A stretch of 13,808 nt of DNA. Origin: SVTX01 sp964526505. GTDB taxonomy: Bacteria; Bacillota; Clostridia; Oscillospirales; CAG-272. The position numbers and the translations under genes are program-made. The notes beneath the pieces were generated by a model. That model did no database searches. It was not told where the DNA came from and saw only the letters and a list, made by a program, of their open reading frames with translations. Shown in pieces: positions 5,708-12,855 of this stretch (its first letter is position 1; the number at the start of each line of letters is the position of its first letter). The DNA lies in assembly GCA_964526505.1 (NCBI GenBank), contig CAZGJC010000040.1, positions 1 through 13,808 of the forward strand. The letters run 5' to 3'.

Positions 5708-6952
5708 TTAAAACGCCCAGTTTCCGTCCTTGAATATTTGGAATTTCTCGCCGTTCTTCTTAATTCCGACAATCGACGTGTCCGCCGTGCCTATCATAAA
5801 GTCAACGTGAATTGACGAATCGTTGACTCCCATCGCTTTCATTTCCTCGTTTGTATATTCGGAATAATTTTTGATGGTGTTGGTAAATCCTCTGCCGATT
5901 GCAAGGTGGCAGGAAGCATTTTCGTCAAATAAAGTCTCGTAGAACATAATACCGCTGTTTCTGATGGGCGAATCATAGGGTACAAACGCACATTCGCCGA
6001 GCATAGACGCACCCTCGTCCATTCCAACCATCTCACGTAACAACGCCTCGTTCTTCTCCGCACCGACTTCAACAACACGTCCGCCCTCAAATCTCATATA
6101 GAAATTGTCGATTATCTCACCGTTGTAGGATAGCGGAGTTGACGAATAAACAATACCCTCCGCATCGCCCGCACGAGGAGACGTAAACACTTCTTCCGTC
6201 GGAATGTTGGGGTTGAAGTACTCGTGCGTTCCGAGTGTGTACTCTCCGCCACCGAGGAAACTTCCCTCTTCCATAAGTCCGACTTTCAGATTGGTTCCGT
6301 TTGAAGACGTGTATTCAAGAGAAACAAGTTCTGCGTCGTTGAGAACCTTGCATTTTTCGTGGAAACTTGCGTTGTGCTTGTCCCACTCCGCAACGGGGTC
6401 AAGTAAATTGCCGTCGCTGTCAAGTACACGAGACGTGTATAAAATAGCCTGCCAGAGTTTTTCAACCGCCACAGACGTACGACAACCGGGGAATACGGTC
6501 TTTGCCCACGCCTCGCCCGGAACGGCGGCTATGCACCACTTGTACTTGTTGTCCATTTGGTCACGATACGGCTTTGTGATTTTCAATTTTGCCTTCATAG
6601 CATCGGCATACTTTTTCTGGTCAATGCCTTTGAGGGCGTCCGGGTCGTCGGAAAGAAGATAAATCATTGCGGGATTTTTCTCCAAACGATATTTCCATCT
6701 CTCTTCCTCAAAAGTCTCTACTCTGCCGAGGGATGACGGCTTCATATGCTTGATTCCTGTCTTTTGAATTGCGGGATAAGTGAAATCAACGATAACCTTC
6801 TCCGCTCCGGCACGATAACATTCGTCAACAAGCATATTTACAAATTCGGGCTGGTCAAGACCCGCACTGATAATAACAATATCTTTCTTTCTTATCGACA
6901 CACCGGAGCGTGCGATAAGTTTTGCATAACTTTTAAGAACAGTCTTTTTCAT
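5708..6952 (-). CDS. M29-family metallo-aminopeptidase
   Basis: This full-length (414 residues) cytoplasmic protein matches the M29 (AmpS/PepS/AmpT) family, which uses two metal ions to remove N-terminal residues from peptides. The family metal-binding and catalytic positions are visible: the NIPTEEVFTSPR motif (Glu253/Glu254), Glu320 in GECAFVPYDSP, Tyr338 in MFYETLFDENASCH, His349 in CHLAIGRGF, and His382 and Asp384 in SSIHVDFMIGT. The N-terminal half (1-200) is the usual Rossmann-like substrate-side domain. The start follows AAAGGAG at 8 nt spacing, and this site overlaps the stop codon of the upstream glycosyltransferase gene, only 13 nt away, so the two are translationally linked. Nothing in the protein is truncated or unusual; the odd point is its company with glycan genes. 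Confidence 0.93.
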   Translation of the reverse strand: MKKTVLKSYAKLIARSGVSIRKKDIVIISAGLDQPEFVNMLVDECYRAGAEKVIVDFTYPAIQKTGIKHMKPSSLGRVETFEEERWKYRLEKNPAMIYLLSDDPDALKGIDQKKYADAMKAKLKITKPYRDQMDNKYKWCIAAVPGEAWAKTVFPGCRTSVAVEKLWQAILYTSRVLDSDGNLLDPVAEWDKHNASFHEKCKVLNDAELVSLEYTSSNGTNLKVGLMEEGSFLGGGEYTLGTHEYFNPNIPTEEVFTSPRAGDAEGIVYSSTPLSYNGEIIDNFYMRFEGGRVVEVGAEKNEALLREMVGMDEGASMLGECAFVPYDSPIRNSGIMFYETLFDENASCHLAIGRGFTNTIKNYSEYTNEEMKAMGVNDSSIHVDFMIGTADTSIVGIKKNGEKFQIFKDGNWAF

Positions 6953-6965
6953 TTTTATTTCTCCT

Positions 6966-7904
6966 TTATTTGTTTTTGTTCAAACAATTTATTTGCACAA
7001 GTGCGTTCTGTTTGTGCTTGCGTATGATTATGTCAAGTATAAGCCCCGTGGCAAAGAATACCACAGACGCAAGTATAAGTAACGTCGAAACAATAAGCGT
7101 GGGTACCTTGTAAACGTAAGAATACTTTATATATTCGGCAAGAACACGAATAAATTCCCCTGTGCCGACGCCGAAGAGTATAAACGCCACAAGACCGAAA
7201 AACGTCATCGGCTTGTAATTTTTAAACATTCTGAATATCGTGCCTATAACTCTTATTCCGTCCTTTACGGTGTTTAACTTCGACACACTTCCCTCGGGAC
7301 GGTCACGATATTGAATCGGAATTTCACGTATGTTGAACTTCTTGTCAAGAGCGTTTATCGTCATCTCGGTCTCGACTTCAAAACCGTCGCTTTCAATGGG
7401 CATCAACTTTACAAAATCGTAACTGAACGCTCTGTATCCCGTCATAATGTCTTTTACGTTTCCGTGGAATAATTGGTTGATAAGCGAGCGAACAAGTTTG
7501 TTGCCGAAATTGTGAAACGCACGCTTGTTTTCCGTAAAATACGTGGAAGAAAGCCTGTCGCCGATAACCATGTCCACGTCCTCTTCAAGTACGAGACGAG
7601 CCATCTCCCTTGCGTGTTCGGCAGGATAAGTATCGTCACCGTCCGCCATAATGTAGCAGTCGGCTTCTATCTGTCGAAACATTGAACGAATAACGTTTCC
7701 CTTGCCTTGCCTGTATTCGTTTTTCAGTATAACTCCGGGGATTTGCTTTACTATCTCCGCCGTTCTGTCGGTTGAATTGTTGTTGTAGACGTAAATCGTC
7801 GCCTCGGGCAACTCACGCATAAAGTCACGCACAACCTTTTCAATGGTCTGCTCTTCGTTGTAACACGGCAAAAGAACCGCTATTTTTTTATTCGTATCAA
7901 ACAT
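6966..7904 (-). CDS. Family 2 glycosyltransferase, polyprenyl-phosphate type
   Basis: The 312-residue protein has a GT-A fold like dolichol-phosphate mannose synthase and GtrB-type enzymes. Visible motifs are VLLPCYNEEQTI (10-21), VYNNNSTDRTAEIV (39-52), the metal- and nucleotide-binding MADGDDTYP (86-94, Asp88/Asp90), the MTGYRAFS acceptor-side motif (154-161), and EVETEM followed by QYRDRPEGSVSKL (198-210). Two membrane helices follow (about 233-255 and 268-293), as in membrane-bound relatives. By family knowledge it transfers a sugar from a nucleotide donor to polyprenyl phosphate on the cytoplasmic side. The ATG at 7904 is preceded by GGAGG at 5 nt; a TTG at 7916 in the same frame is not needed. 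It lies 16 nt after the GT-C-like gene, which probably uses the lipid-linked sugar outside the membrane. Confidence 0.92.
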   Translation of the reverse strand: MFDTNKKIAVLLPCYNEEQTIEKVVRDFMRELPEATIYVYNNNSTDRTAEIVKQIPGVILKNEYRQGKGNVIRSMFRQIEADCYIMADGDDTYPAEHAREMARLVLEEDVDMVIGDRLSSTYFTENKRAFHNFGNKLVRSLINQLFHGNVKDIMTGYRAFSYDFVKLMPIESDGFEVETEMTINALDKKFNIREIPIQYRDRPEGSVSKLNTVKDGIRVIGTIFRMFKNYKPMTFFGLVAFILFGVGTGEFIRVLAEYIKYSYVYKVPTLIVSTLLILASVVFFATGLILDIIIRKHKQNALVQINCLNKNK

Positions 7905-7920
7905 TTTAACCTCCAAAAAA

Positions 7921-10224
7921 TCAGTACCAGAAAAGATAAGGAAGCACGTCGGACAATTGCCCCGCTTTCAAAACCAAAACTCCCTGATAGCAAATCATCA
8001 ATATAGCACAGGCAAAAAGCCCCGTGTGAATAATTTTTCTTTGAACGTCGCTTTTAATAATGTCTGCAACCGTAAGGAAAATAAATGCGGCGGAAAGATA
8101 GAGCATAAACGAGAAGTCCCCGAAATATCTCTGTAAAATTCCGGCGAACTGTGCGTCAAGTAAAGGCGTAATTATACCGCAAATCGCAAGTATCACGGCA
8201 GGTAAAAGCACCTTTTTCTCACGTAGTTTTTCCTTTAATACGGGAATGGCGAATATAAGCAATAAGAACGGTGAATACGAGAATATTCCGCCGTACGTCG
8301 ATTCTCTTATGGTAACACCCATATAATACGTGTCGAAATCCGAAAAACGTATAAATGGGAACGTCGCCGTAAACTTCGGCAATTGGAATAAATAAGAATA
8401 TGTGGCAGGTAACGTTCTGTCCCAAACAAATCCACGGGACGTCATATCGTTTGTGGTCAAATTGTAGTTTGCACCGAAATCAAACGGAGACTCAAATCTC
8501 GCATAATTGTACCACATAATGCAAATCGCCACCACCATATACGGCAAAGCAAACGCAATTGCATTTCTTATGGATTCCTTTTTGAATATCCGTCTCTCCT
8601 TGAACGCAAGTATAACCTCTCCGATGAAAAACGGAATACATAAAAACGAGAATAACAGTAAATTCGGTCTGCAACCCGCAACCAAAGCCATGCATAATGA
8701 CCCGAGGGCGAGTTTGACCGCTCTGAATTTTTTCTTGCCGAGTGCCGAAAGCCAAAGAGACAGCCCCACCACCGTAAACGCAAGAGCCGACGTAATAGGC
8801 ACCGAATACATGTCCGCATACGACGCTATATATATCAGACCGCTTCCGTTTATCAAAAGCAAGCATAAAAGCAAATACGTAAGGTACGATATTTTAAGAT
8901 TCGGGAAATATCTTGCTATAATCTGCTTTATAAGCGAGAACACCCCGATAATGAATACTATCGCAAAAATAAATATCGCTATATCGTTGGGTAACGCCCC
9001 ACCCGTTAAAAGATGATACGGTAAATATAATAAAATACAGGGGACAACACCGAAATATACATAATAGTGACCGTTAAATAACGCAGAGTCCCAATAGAAA
9101 GAACCGTATTTGCTTGCAAGTTGATACCTGTATGAGTAATCATAAGGATTTTCCATTTCAAGTAACCATTCCGGCACTTCTTTTTCAAGGTATAAATGCC
9201 CGTGCGTAAACGACTCCGCAAGTTGCTGATACTGTGCCTGGTGTGCCGAAATGTTTTGCAGAAAATGAGACGACGATGCGATAATCACAAACACCAAAAT
9301 AATCTCAAAAACAATCGCAATCGCCGTAATGGACGATTGAAGAGGCGATTTTTCATAAGTCATTTTGTGAAGCGGACTCTTCGGTGAGATTGCATATATA
9401 AATATGCAAAGTATAAATAAAAAGAAAATTCTTCCCGAGTCAAAATCAAAAGGCTTCGGCACGTTGGCTTTTATGCTTCCGAACGTGATTATTACGTCCT
9501 GGGATACGGACGGCGTTATGGTTATCCTTAACTTGTCCGAATTTCCCCTCAGTTGCATCGGAATGTATTGTGAGAGACTTTCACTGTAAACTGTGCGTTT
9601 CGGCATCGAAGTGATGTATAATTCGTTTGCACGGTCGGTAGCCTCAACTTTAACCGTGTAAGCGAGTTTTTCTCCGTCCGAGTTGCGAACGGTTACGCCG
9701 ATGTATAAATTTTTTATCTCCACGTCAATGTCTTTTACCTCAAAAGTCGCACTTTTTCCCTTTTCAAGCGAGTAAGACTTGTCAAATATGTTCTCACACC
9801 CCGATATCGTGCCGATATCCGAAAAATCTTCCGACACGTATTCGTGTGACTGTATCGACCTGGAATTGAAAATGAAAAATTCACAGGCAAGAACACATAA
9901 CAGTATCGACAACGTAATGTAACCGACTTTTTGTATGCCCGTCGCACGACGGCAAAGCGATATCATAAAACCGATAATAGACACCGAAATTGCAATTGCG
10001 AGAAATATAAAAAACTTGTAAACACTTAAATTCAGTATCGCAAAAAAATCGTAGTTTACGGCGGAGAATATAAATACTTCCGCAATTATCCCGATAACTC
10101 CACGACGCCAAAAATCTCCGCTCCGAATACAACGACGAAGCGACAGTTGCCTGCCCGAGAGTAAATATTCACATAAAAAAGTAAGGGCGAGCGTAATTAT
10201 AAAAATAACCGACGTTAAAATCAT
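7921..10224 (-). CDS. GT-C-like polytopic membrane glycosyltransferase
   Basis: The 767-residue protein has roughly 15-17 membrane helices. Four N-terminal helices (1-22, 41-58, 66-92, 100-120) are followed by a beta-rich outside domain (about 121-262), then two helices and a large outside loop with HQAQYQQLAESFTHGHLYLE, NPYDYSYRY and WDSALFNGHYYVYFGVVP (to about 395). The remaining helices resemble the membrane core of GT-C enzymes that use polyprenyl-phosphate sugars. This is an inference from layout and from the NGHYYVYFGVVP type motif, known to me from uncharacterised membrane proteins of clostridia and actinobacteria; the acceptor is unknown. The start at 10224 is chosen because AGAGG lies just upstream and the first helix begins at once; an in-frame start at 10380 would overlap the promoter. 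The adjacent GT2 gene is a plausible donor-lipid maker. Confidence 0.75.
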   Translation of the reverse strand: MILTSVIFIITLALTFLCEYLLSGRQLSLRRCIRSGDFWRRGVIGIIAEVFIFSAVNYDFFAILNLSVYKFFIFLAIAISVSIIGFMISLCRRATGIQKVGYITLSILLCVLACEFFIFNSRSIQSHEYVSEDFSDIGTISGCENIFDKSYSLEKGKSATFEVKDIDVEIKNLYIGVTVRNSDGEKLAYTVKVEATDRANELYITSMPKRTVYSESLSQYIPMQLRGNSDKLRITITPSVSQDVIITFGSIKANVPKPFDFDSGRIFFLFILCIFIYAISPKSPLHKMTYEKSPLQSSITAIAIVFEIILVFVIIASSSHFLQNISAHQAQYQQLAESFTHGHLYLEKEVPEWLLEMENPYDYSYRYQLASKYGSFYWDSALFNGHYYVYFGVVPCILLYLPYHLLTGGALPNDIAIFIFAIVFIIGVFSLIKQIIARYFPNLKISYLTYLLLCLLLINGSGLIYIASYADMYSVPITSALAFTVVGLSLWLSALGKKKFRAVKLALGSLCMALVAGCRPNLLLFSFLCIPFFIGEVILAFKERRIFKKESIRNAIAFALPYMVVAICIMWYNYARFESPFDFGANYNLTTNDMTSRGFVWDRTLPATYSYLFQLPKFTATFPFIRFSDFDTYYMGVTIRESTYGGIFSYSPFLLLIFAIPVLKEKLREKKVLLPAVILAICGIITPLLDAQFAGILQRYFGDFSFMLYLSAAFIFLTVADIIKSDVQRKIIHTGLFACAILMICYQGVLVLKAGQLSDVLPYLFWY

Positions 10225-10351
10225 CTGTACCTCTGTTTTCGATTCTTTCGGAAATTCGTCAAACCTCTGAAATGAAATGATTTGTCCCTGATAAAATCTC
10301 TTTTTCGACAAACAATAATATCCCATTTTGATATATTGTGTATCTTTCCTA

Positions 10352-10380
10352 ATTTTATCATATAATACACCTTTTGTCAA
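10352..10380 (-). promoter_or_regulatory. Sigma-A promoter heading the six-gene run
   Basis: Read leftward, TTGACA (10375-10380) and TAAAAT (10352-10357) are separated by 17 nt. The leader to the ATG at 10224 is about 120 nt, long enough for control elements, though I see no recognisable riboswitch. It is the only clear promoter on this strand between 10380 and 2890. Confidence 0.75.
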
Positions 10381-10394
10381 GGAAAATAAGACCT

Positions 10395-10427
10395 CAAAAA
10401 CCGCCCTCCCCGACCGGGGAGAGCGGT
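10395..10427 (-). terminator. Terminator of the spore protein gene
   Basis: A 12-bp stem (10400-10411 with 10416-10427) is closed by a 4-nt loop and followed on the - strand by TTTTT. The single non-Watson-Crick position (10405 with 10422) is G-U only in RNA read leftward, which fits termination of the spore protein transcript. It insulates the downstream promoter at 10352-10380. Confidence 0.88.
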
Positions 10428-10448
10428 AAAATCCGTTTTTATTTTAAA

Positions 10449-10634
10449 TTACTTCGCCTGTACCGAGTTTTCGTAACTCTCAATCATTTTCTTAACCATC
10501 TGACCGCCGATAGAACCTGCCTGACGTGCCGTAAGATCGCCGTTGTAACCCGTGTTGTTGAGATTTACGCCGACTTCGCTTGCCGCCTGCATTTTAAATT
10601 GTTCAAGTGCTTTTTTTGCCGCCTTATTAGCCAT
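10449..10634 (-). CDS. Alpha/beta-type small acid-soluble spore protein
   Basis: This 61-residue protein has the two signature segments of the SspA/B-like family, which coat and protect DNA in dormant spores: EQFKMQAASEVGV (11-23) and GYNGDLTARQAGSIGGQMVKK (29-49). The start follows AAAGG at 8 nt. The family is normally cut by the germination protease GPR after the Glu of a site such as E-(I/V/F)-A-S-E; here the equivalent residue is Gln16 (Q-A-A-S-E), so cleavage may be weakened. It is a single gene with its own terminator. A sigma-G promoter is expected but I could not identify one with confidence in 10640-10760. Confidence 0.95.
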   Translation of the reverse strand: MANKAAKKALEQFKMQAASEVGVNLNNTGYNGDLTARQAGSIGGQMVKKMIESYENSVQAK

Positions 10635-10734
10635 AGTTATGACCTTTCCTTTCTCAAATAAAACCTTGTTTTAATTTTGAAAATTGCTTTTCGGTTTCAT
10701 TTTTTATTAAATCTATGATAAATCGAGCCTGCAC

Positions 10735-10762
10735 CGCAAGAATCCTTGCGACAGACTCGCAA
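10735..10762. repeat. Overlapping alternative hairpins
   Basis: CGCAAG (10735-10740) can pair with CTTGCG (10745-10750), and the overlapping TTGCGA (10746-10751) can pair with TCGCAA (10757-10762). The middle segment is shared, so the two hairpins exclude each other. It sits upstream of the spore protein gene, where its leader or promoter region should be. Confidence 0.45.
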
Positions 10763-10938
10763 TTTATTCCCGCTTTGCATCTCTGATATTATTTTGTAAC
10801 GCAACAATTTTTATATGTGTGTAAAATTTTTCCAACGTGACAAATGACCGCTTGTCGTATACTTTGCATTTTCAATAACAGCCTTATAAAAAAGTGTGGT
10901 TCTTTAATATGGATTGTATTCTCCGCTTGTATTCTTCG

Positions 10939-11051
10939 CTTTATAGCGTGCCACCGTCACGTCTACGTGATGGGAATTTCCATGGGTGAAAGTTGCTTTT
11001 TCCATGTTTCTCCAAATACGCAAGTTGCTTTGCAACGTGCCACCGGCACGT
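10939..11051. repeat. Two 24-bp direct repeat units with palindromes
   Basis: A 24-base unit at 10939-10962 recurs at 11028-11051 with 20 of 24 identical positions (shared core CGTGCCACCG). Small palindromes are built in: TCACGT-CT-ACGTGA (10957-10970), GTTGC-TTT-GCAAC (11024-11036 region) and CGTGCC-ACC-GGCACG (11036-11050). No protein is implied. Confidence 0.6.
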
Positions 11052-11068
11052 AAATAGGGTGGGGTTTT

Positions 11069-11162
11069 CTTAAAGGGGAGGGGGTATGCAGATTTGAAAC
11101 ACAAATGATTTTTTCTCGCAAAAAATCTTTGCGTTGAAAAATCAAATCCCCTTCCCTTTAAG
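11069..11162. repeat. 94-bp nested inverted repeat, MITE-like
   Basis: The outer arms CTTAAAGGGGAGGGG (11069-11083) and CCCCTTCCCTTTAAG (11148-11162) pair at 14 of 15 positions. Inside lie GATTTGA/TCAAATC and a perfect small hairpin, GATTTTTT-CTCGC-AAAAAATC (11107-11127). The whole could fold into one long structure in either orientation, as expected of a small non-coding mobile or palindromic element. Confidence 0.55.
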
Positions 11163-11167
11163 CGGTG

Positions 11168-11259
11168 TTCTTTGGATACTTTCTGTCAACGTGGACAGAA
11201 AGTATCGTAAAAAGAAATATTCTTTGCATACTTTCCGTTCTAACAGAAAGTATCACAAA
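11168..11259. repeat. Tandem pair of related hairpins, 52-bp period
   Basis: Each unit starts with TTCTTTG and contains ATACTTTC(T/C)GT ... ACAGAAAGTAT. The first hairpin has perfect 13-bp arms (11175-11187, 11194-11206) with a 6-nt loop. The second has 12-bp arms (11228-11239, 11242-11253) with one mismatch that becomes a G-U pair only in a leftward transcript. The loop-proximal ACTTTCTGTCAACG of the first unit is identical to the hairpin at 1960-1996, about 9 kb away. Confidence 0.7.
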
Positions 11260-11298
11260 AAACGAATGCCGACGCCCCACAAAACGTAGAACGTCGGC
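11257..11298 (-). terminator. Probable terminator of the TasA-like operon
   Basis: GCCGACG (11268-11274) and CGTCGGC (11292-11298) form a GC-rich 7-bp stem with a rather large 17-nt loop. On the - strand it is followed after ATTCG by six T residues. It lies 8 nt downstream of the stop of the second TasA-like gene. Confidence 0.6.
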
Positions 11299-11306
11299 TA
11301 AACCTG

Positions 11307-11894
11307 TCAGTAAACCACCGCAACTGTCTTTATTAAAATGTCAAGAGCGTAACTTCCGCCCTCAATTCCGTAAAGAGTGTCCCGCTCGTCGTCTCCGCTC
11401 TCAAACTTCCATCTCCACTGTATACCGCAATCGTATTTTTCCTGCGGATGTACCGTAAAAGTAAATTTCGAAAGTTCCTCGGAACTGTACCAATACTCCG
11501 TCCACGGTTCACCGTCTTTTATAAATCGAAATTCAATCGGAAAATCTTCAACGTGTTTCCCATTGTAAATCTCACGTATGTCAAACGAATACGTCATCGC
11601 ATCGTCGTGTGAATTTTTCATCTTAAAGAAGTACTCACCCTCACCGCCGGGATAAACTTTTTCAGGTAACATATCCACCGTTTCTCCCCATTGACTGTTG
11701 CCGTCCCCTATGTCTATTATCGGAACTTCCGATGATGGCACCCATGGCCTGAGTATCGCAATTGCAATAATCACCGAGATAATCGCAACCGCCACGCAGG
11801 ATATGATGATAACGGGAACAATCCTCGCCCGTCTTTTTTTGTCACTGCCCGTTGTGTCTGAAATAAATTCACGTTTCTTTCTTGAAGTCAACAT
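11307..11894 (-). CDS. TasA-like membrane-anchored protein (second gene)
   Basis: The 195-residue product has a short basic cytoplasmic tail (1-24), one membrane helix (about 25-47, PVIIISCVAVAIISVIIAI) and an outside beta-sandwich domain (about 55-195). The latter resembles the TasA/CalY (camelysin) fold: a VYPGGEGEYFFKMKNS strand pair (80-94), PIEFRFIKDGEPW (119-131), then IQWRWKFE (158-165) and DTLYGIEGG (172-180) near the end, where TasA-like proteins have W-x-W and D-T-x-x-G. The domain shares this tail pattern with its upstream neighbour, so the two are diverged paralogues. Family members form extracellular fibres in biofilm matrices after cleavage by SipW; no such peptidase gene is in the window. 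The start at 11894 has GGGAAGG about ten nucleotides upstream. It follows the first TasA-like gene by 85 nt. Confidence 0.65.
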   Translation of the reverse strand: MLTSRKKREFISDTTGSDKKRRARIVPVIIISCVAVAIISVIIAIAILRPWVPSSEVPIIDIGDGNSQWGETVDMLPEKVYPGGEGEYFFKMKNSHDDAMTYSFDIREIYNGKHVEDFPIEFRFIKDGEPWTEYWYSSEELSKFTFTVHPQEKYDCGIQWRWKFESGDDERDTLYGIEGGSYALDILIKTVAVVY

Positions 11895-11979
11895 GTTCTA
11901 TACGCCTTCCCTGTATTTTTTTAAAAGTTCCGACGAACTCGGAACGGGGGAAAATAGAAAACTTTTGTAACGCCGTGCG

Positions 11980-12654
11980 TCATTCTTTGATTTGCGTGAC
12001 CGAAATTGTAATATTTAAGAAGATATCCGTGCAGGCAAGCGTCGTTTTGTCATCGCCCGACGCAACTCTGCCGAGTATCGTGTCATTTTCATCGTTTTGG
12101 GAATTTTTCTCCCACTTCCATTCAAGCGTGTACTCTCCGCATGCGTCGGCATTCTCGCCCGACGCTACCGTCTGCGAAAGACCCTCAATGTATTTTGCCA
12201 TGTCCGAAAGGGCTAATCCGTCCGCATCCTTTAAAATTTCACCGTCTTTTTTCAAAACCCATTTGAGGGGTCTGTATGTCGGGTCAATTCTCGCACCTAT
12301 GCGTATGTCCTCGTATTCAACCTTGAAATCTATTCTTGACGAAACCTCGGCAGAACCCTCAATCGAGAAAGTCATCTTACCGCTGTCTCCGGGTGCGATT
12401 ATAGCGTCGCCTGCCTCACCGCCTGCCGAAATGCTTCCGTTTGCGTCGCCGTCAGACCTTGATGTGTTGCTTTTTCCGAAGAGTTCGGATGCGTCCGCAC
12501 AGAGTTTAAATCCCCATTTTGAAATCGAAACGGTGTTTGATTTTACCCCCGTAGTCGATATGTATCTTGCCACAACAACACCTGTAATTCCAAGCACGAT
12601 TATAAGACAAAGTGCCACGGAAATTAAAATTAACGGTTTCTTCGAACCTTTCAT
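11980..12654 (-). CDS. TasA-like membrane-anchored or secreted protein (first gene)
   Basis: The 224-residue product starts with a basic stretch and one hydrophobic helix (about 7-28) followed by VARYISTTGVKSNTVSISKWGFKL, typical of SipW-dependent (TasA/CalY-type) exported proteins. An Asp/Gly/Ser-rich loop (60-90) leads into beta strands: IIAPGDSGKMTFSIEG (85-100), RIDFKVEYEDIRI, LKWVLKKDGEIL (130-141), and the closing EYTLEWKWEK (174-183) and DTILG (191-195) motifs. These match the order in the next gene. I infer a fibre or surface protein; cleavage and assembly are not shown. The start is supported by GGTGA 6 nt upstream, and a consensus promoter lies at 12782-12810. It heads a two-gene operon. 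Confidence 0.68.
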   Translation of the reverse strand: MKGSKKPLILISVALCLIIVLGITGVVVARYISTTGVKSNTVSISKWGFKLCADASELFGKSNTSRSDGDANGSISAGGEAGDAIIAPGDSGKMTFSIEGSAEVSSRIDFKVEYEDIRIGARIDPTYRPLKWVLKKDGEILKDADGLALSDMAKYIEGLSQTVASGENADACGEYTLEWKWEKNSQNDENDTILGRVASGDDKTTLACTDIFLNITISVTQIKE

Positions 12655-12688
12655 ATTAACTCACCCCGTAAATTCTATGCATTCTGTT

Positions 12689-12738
12689 TAACTCAAAAGC
12701 CACGGGCTTTATATAACTCAAAAGCCGCAAGTTTTCAT
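12689..12738. repeat. Tandem 25-bp repeat in the TasA-like operon leader
   Basis: TAACTCAAAAGCC occurs at 12689-12701 and again at 12714-12726, exactly 25 bp apart, each followed by a diverged 12-base half. In the leftward transcript the proximal unit reads AAAGCC-CGT-GGCTTT, a small hairpin. It lies between the promoter and the first TasA-like start codon, so it is part of the untranslated leader. Confidence 0.6.
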
Positions 12739-12781
12739 AAACGCATTATTTGTAAACACTATCGGATAATAATCTCTTTTT

Positions 12782-12810
12782 ATTTTACTCCCGATTTTCC
12801 TCTTTGTCAA
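12782..12810 (-). promoter_or_regulatory. Sigma-A promoter of the TasA-like operon
   Basis: Read leftward, TTGACA (12805-12810) and TAAAAT (12782-12787) are separated by 17 nt. The leader to the ATG at 12654 is about 120 nt and carries the tandem 25-bp repeat. Confidence 0.78.
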
Positions 12811-12855
12811 TATTTTACGACGATTTTCAAACTCCGTCTTACGCAAAATCCATAA

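Larger units (their letters stand above)
10635..11256. other. Non-coding, repeat-rich intergenic region
   Basis: About 620 bases between the spore protein gene and the TasA-like operon hold no convincing gene: the open frames present are short, lack ribosome binding sites and cross the inverted repeats. The stretch instead contains a three-part inverted repeat (10735-10762), paired palindromic units (10939-11051), a 94-bp nested hairpin (11069-11162) and a tandem pair of hairpins (11168-11259), described separately. Nothing recognisable was seen in 10765-10935. Confidence 0.7.

Noticed and set aside
10225..10380. Longer N-terminus for the GT-C-like protein starting at 10380
   Set aside because: That start overlaps the -35 box, and the extra 52 residues are charged and non-conserved in type; the ATG at 10224 has AGAGG before it and leads straight into a membrane helix.
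10844..11145. Small frames (60-69 residues) in the repeat-rich region
   Set aside because: They cross the inverted repeats, have no ribosome binding sites and show no protein-like pattern.
10735..11260. CRISPR array
   Set aside because: Repeats are of different kinds, palindromic, and not regularly spaced with unique spacers; no cas genes are in the window.
11882..12691. 269-residue + strand frame across the TasA-like genes
   Set aside because: It runs antisense to two genes with motifs, promoter and spacing, and it lacks a plausible start signal.
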